NCBI GenBank assembly: GCA_947623765.1
Contig: CANQIG010000071.1
Location: 1 to 8,331 of the forward strand
Source: an uncultured Clostridia bacterium
GTDB taxonomy: Bacteria > Bacillota > Clostridia > Oscillospirales > Acutalibacteraceae
DNA length: 8,331 bases
Direction of reading: 5' to 3'
Positions 6,330 through 8,331 of this stretch are shown one piece after another. The notes under the pieces are model-generated. The model was not told the origin of the DNA and did no database searches. It saw nothing but the letters and a program-made list of their open reading frames with translations. Both the position numbers and the translations under genes were made by a program. Position 1 is the stretch's first letter, and each line of letters begins with the position of its first letter.

Positions 6330-6593
6330 TCTTCCCGCACGTTTCGGATCTCGTTTTTCCTGACCGTCCTAGTCCTGCTGCTTTTGATCGGCATTTTCAC
6401 CGTGGACAGCGAGGGCAGGCGGCTCACCTTCAACGACGGCTCGCCGCCGTTTGAAGTCCTCTACGGCCTGAACGGCACCGCGTCGCTGCGCGTCAACGCG
6501 TTCTCGTGGGGCAGGGAGTTCGACTTTACCTTCCCCGTGCGCGTCTGGCACTTCATCGCGGATTTTCTCTGCATCCCGCACGGCGGCGCGTGA
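6315..6593 (+). CDS. Small single-pass membrane protein of unknown function
   Basis: The 92-residue product begins with a short basic stretch (MRGLFSSRTFR), then a hydrophobic segment at about residues 12-30 (FFLTVLVLLLLIGIFTV). A soluble part of about 60 residues follows, with aromatic-rich sequence (FEVLYGL, SWGREFDFTFP, RVWHFIADFLC). GAGGTGA lies 4 nt before the ATG. The third codon positions are strongly G/C as in neighbouring genes, which supports real coding. It starts 46 nt after the spoIIP stop, so the two may be co-transcribed; a sporulation or envelope role is inference from position only. I do not recognise the family. The start region is buried in the hairpin at 6287-6322, so translation may be low or conditional. 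The orientation of the C-terminal part (outside, if the anchor is a signal-anchor) is not certain. Confidence 0.7.
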   Translation: MRGLFSSRTFRISFFLTVLVLLLLIGIFTVDSEGRRLTFNDGSPPFEVLYGLNGTASLRVNAFSWGREFDFTFPVRVWHFIADFLCIPHGGA

Positions 6594-6614
6594 GGGCCCG
6601 TCCTCCGTTTTCCG

Positions 6615-7394
6615 TCAGTCCGTCTCGAGCGTCCAGTCGCTCTCGGCGCTGGTGAAAACGGAGATGAACATATAATGGATCTCATCGGTCGTCCCGGAGA
6701 GAACCCAGCGGCCGTTTTCCTCCGTGACCGTCACGACCCCGCTCGAGTTCGCGTCCGGGTTCCAGTCGTAGCTGCGCTCGAGCTCGACCTCGAAATAGTC
6801 GCCGGTCCAGGACGCGTGGACTTCCAATGTGCAGTCCGGCACCCCGCCGAGGCCGGTGCTCTTATCGACGCAGAGCCGCCCGTCCTCGTCGTGTGCGTGG
6901 ATCTCCTCGAGCAGGCGCGTCGCCGTCGACGCGGTGAACAGCCGGTTCGTCATCTCGAAAAGCTCGTCGTAGGACTTGCAGAAGGATGCGTCGACCGGGT
7001 AGGCGATCGGCCTGCGGTCTTCATCCATCGGCGGGTATTCCATGTCGTCGGCATACGCCATGTCAATGACAGGGGTGCGGTTGAAGAACCAGCGCTCGTA
7101 GAAGTCCGTCGCCTCCAAAAGCAGCGTGCGCAGGTCGGCGGCGGTGAGGCGCGTTTCGGCGGGCGCGGGTGTTGGCGCTTCGGTCGGCTCCGCCGTGGGT
7201 GCGGCCGTCGGGGCGATTGTGGGCGCGGCGGTCGGTTCGGGCTCGGCGGTTTTCTCCTGCGCGGAGGGGACCGCCGTCGCGTTCGGTTCCGTGTTTTCGG
7301 AAGCGCCGCCGAAAGGCGAGAAGCGCACGCAAGCGGAAAGGAGCAGGGTGCAAATCAGAATGAGCGCGGCAAAGGCGGCAAACATTTTTTTCAT
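6615..7394 (-). CDS. Secreted lipoprotein of unknown function with Pro/Thr/Ala linker
   Basis: The ATG at 7394 (259 residues) is preferred over an in-frame TTG four codons upstream, because GGAGG lies 6 nt before this ATG. Residues 1-21 are a lipoprotein signal with the lipobox LSAC, so C22 should be lipidated and the protein held on the outer face of the membrane. About 45-80 is a linker of PTAAPT-like steps. The remaining domain (about 82-259) starts with a predicted helix (LTAADLRTLLLEATDFYERWF), has a second helical region (SYDELFEMTNRLF), and ends with alternating beta-like segments (YFEVELERSY, GVVTVTEENGRWVLSG, YMFISVF). This helix-then-sheet pattern could suit an NTF2-like or IseA-like fold, but I cannot identify the family. 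The gene is convergent with the 92-residue protein gene, with 21 bp between the stop codons, and divergent from htpG. Confidence 0.88.
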   Translation of the reverse strand: MKKMFAAFAALILICTLLLSACVRFSPFGGASENTEPNATAVPSAQEKTAEPEPTAAPTIAPTAAPTAEPTEAPTPAPAETRLTAADLRTLLLEATDFYERWFFNRTPVIDMAYADDMEYPPMDEDRRPIAYPVDASFCKSYDELFEMTNRLFTASTATRLLEEIHAHDEDGRLCVDKSTGLGGVPDCTLEVHASWTGDYFEVELERSYDWNPDANSSGVVTVTEENGRWVLSGTTDEIHYMFISVFTSAESDWTLETD

Positions 7395-7480
7395 AAGTAC
7401 CTCCAAAAGCGCATTTTCCTCGGAGCGGGGTCAGGCCGGGACTTCCGCTCCCGGAAGGATTCGCGTTCTTTCATGGGATT

Positions 7481-7510
7481 AGTATAATCCATCCGGGCGG
7501 GCGTTGGCAA
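7481..7510 (-). promoter_or_regulatory. Sigma-A-type promoter of the lipoprotein gene
   Basis: On the minus strand TTGCCA (7510-7505) is a five-of-six -35 box. After 18 bp, TATACT (7486-7481) is a five-of-six -10 box. The start would be near 7474, leaving a leader of about 80 nt that contains the small hairpin CTTCCG/CGGAAG (7442-7447 and 7452-7457). The -10 box lies within the dyad GGATTA-GTA-TAATCC (7476-7490), a possible operator. Confidence 0.6.
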
Positions 7511-7555
7511 GCCCCAATTCGGAGAAAGATCCGCGAAATTTCCCCAAAAGGGCGG

Positions 7556-7622
7556 TTTGTTCTCGATTTTTTAACAAATATGCGGTATGATATTTCCGTC
7601 CGCGCGGGAAAGCGCGAAGGAC
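7556..7622 (+). promoter_or_regulatory. Probable htpG promoter and structured leader
   Basis: TATGAT (7586-7591) is a five-of-six -10 box; the best -35 at 17 bp is TCGATT (7563-7568), only three of six, so the promoter may need an activator or be weak. A perfect dyad TTTGTT/AACAAA (7556-7561 and 7573-7578) straddles the -35 area. The leader then forms a hairpin: GTCC (7598-7601) with GGAC (7619-7622) and GCGC (7602-7605) with GCGC (7612-7615), with a 3-nt bulge. No CIRCE or CtsR operator was seen. Confidence 0.4.
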
Positions 7623-7656
7623 AGAATAGAAATACAGGAAAGAAGTTAGAAAAAGT

Positions 7657-8331
7657 ATGGCGAAAAAGCAGTTCAAGGCCGAGTCCAAGCGGCTGCTCGA
7701 CCTGATGATCCACTCCATTTATACGCATAAGGAGATCTTTCTCCGCGAGCTGATCTCCAACGCCTCGGACGCGATGGACAAGCTCTATTACCGCTCCCTG
7801 CAGGAGGGCGGCACGGGGCTTTCCCGCGACGATTTCGAAATCTTCCTCGCCGCCGACAAGGAGAACCGCGTCCTCACGGTCCGGGACAACGGCATCGGCA
7901 TGACGGAAAAGGAGCTCGAGGAGAACCTCGGCGTCATCGCGAAGAGCGGATCGCTCCAGTTCAAGAAGGAGAACGAGACCGGCGAGGACGTGGACATCAT
8001 CGGGCAGTTCGGCGTCGGGTTCTACTCCGCGTTCATGGTCGCGGATCATGTGCGCGTGGAGTCGAAACCGTACGGCAGCGAGGAGGCGTTCTGCTGGGAA
8101 TCCTCCGGCGTGGACGGCTACACCGTCTCCCCGTGCGAGAAGGAGAGCCGCGGCACGGTCATCACGCTGCACATCAAGGAGGACACCGAGGAGGAGCAGT
8201 ACGGGGAATTTCTCGATCCGTACCGCATCCGCGCGCTCGTGAAGAAGTATTCCGATTACATTCGCTATCCGATCAAAATGGAGGTCGAGAAGACCCGCCC
8301 CGTCGAGGGGAAGGAGAACGAGCACGAGCAC
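7657..8331 (+). CDS. htpG: Molecular chaperone HtpG (bacterial Hsp90), 3' end outside the window
   Basis: The reading frame is open from the ATG at 7657 to the window edge, giving the first 225 residues of a protein that is usually a little over 600 residues long. It is a cytoplasmic ATP-dependent homodimeric chaperone. The N-terminal GHKL ATPase domain is complete in its motifs: ELISNASDA (E31, N35, D38) for catalysis and Mg/ATP binding, DNGIGM (77-82), AKSGSLQF (95-102), the lid and glycine motif GQFGVGFYSAF (116-126), and GTVITLHIK (166-174). The start is fixed by homology to the usual MAKKQFKAES-type beginning. The ribosome binding site is unusual: AGGAAAG (7636-7642) is about 14 nt from the ATG, with only A-rich sequence closer. 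The lipoprotein gene is divergently transcribed on its other side. Confidence 0.97.
   Translation, partial: MAKKQFKAESKRLLDLMIHSIYTHKEIFLRELISNASDAMDKLYYRSLQEGGTGLSRDDFEIFLAADKENRVLTVRDNGIGMTEKELEENLGVIAKSGSLQFKKENETGEDVDIIGQFGVGFYSAFMVADHVRVESKPYGSEEAFCWESSGVDGYTVSPCEKESRGTVITLHIKEDTEEEQYGEFLDPYRIRALVKKYSDYIRYPIKMEVEKTRPVEGKENEHEH

Noticed and set aside
7471..8331. Long minus-strand frame opposite htpG
   Set aside because: The plus strand encodes an unmistakable HtpG N-terminal domain with all ATPase motifs.

Overview
The window looks like a chromosomal segment of a spore-forming, Gram-positive, GC-rich member of the Clostridia, probably a gut-type anaerobe. The grounds are a recognisable SpoIIP sporulation hydrolase, a clostridial-style Si-citrate synthase, strong AGGAG-type ribosome binding sites, sigma-A-like promoters, and a large secreted protein of the InlB-repeat plus Cys-repeat type common in gut Firmicutes. 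Genus cannot be read from the sequence. I see no phage, transposase, CRISPR array, tRNA or rRNA.

Layout. Positions 1-119 hold no supportable gene, only a small direct repeat and a 15-A run. A near-consensus promoter (120-148) and a long leader precede a 938-residue secreted protein (416-3232, +). It has a signal peptide, a novel N-terminal region, one InlB-like repeat, six Cys-bearing repeats, a six-unit 48-bp in-frame minisatellite, and a Ser/Thr/Tyr/Gly/Arg-rich tail. A strong hairpin terminator (3338-3383) separates it from the convergent citrate synthase gene (3583-4950, -). The gltA-spoIIP intergenic region is divergent: an extended -10 promoter faces gltA and a sigma-E-like promoter faces spoIIP (5226-6269, +). 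Directly behind spoIIP is a 92-residue single-pass membrane protein (6315-6593, +), whose ribosome binding site and start codon lie inside a perfect 10-bp hairpin. That hairpin is also a good terminator on the opposite strand. A convergent lipoprotein gene of unknown function follows (6615-7394, -). After a second divergent promoter region, htpG (Hsp90) runs off the right edge (7657-8331, +).

How the genes relate. They are mostly single-gene transcription units: envelope (surface protein, lipoprotein), central metabolism (citrate synthase), sporulation (SpoIIP, perhaps with the 92-residue protein) and protein folding (HtpG). No multi-gene accessory system is evident. The most unusual features are the surface protein, whose last 294 residues contain no Asp or Glu and whose minisatellite could vary in copy number, and the hairpin shared between the start of the small membrane-protein gene and an opposite-strand terminator. 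The latter implies overlapping sense and antisense transcripts.
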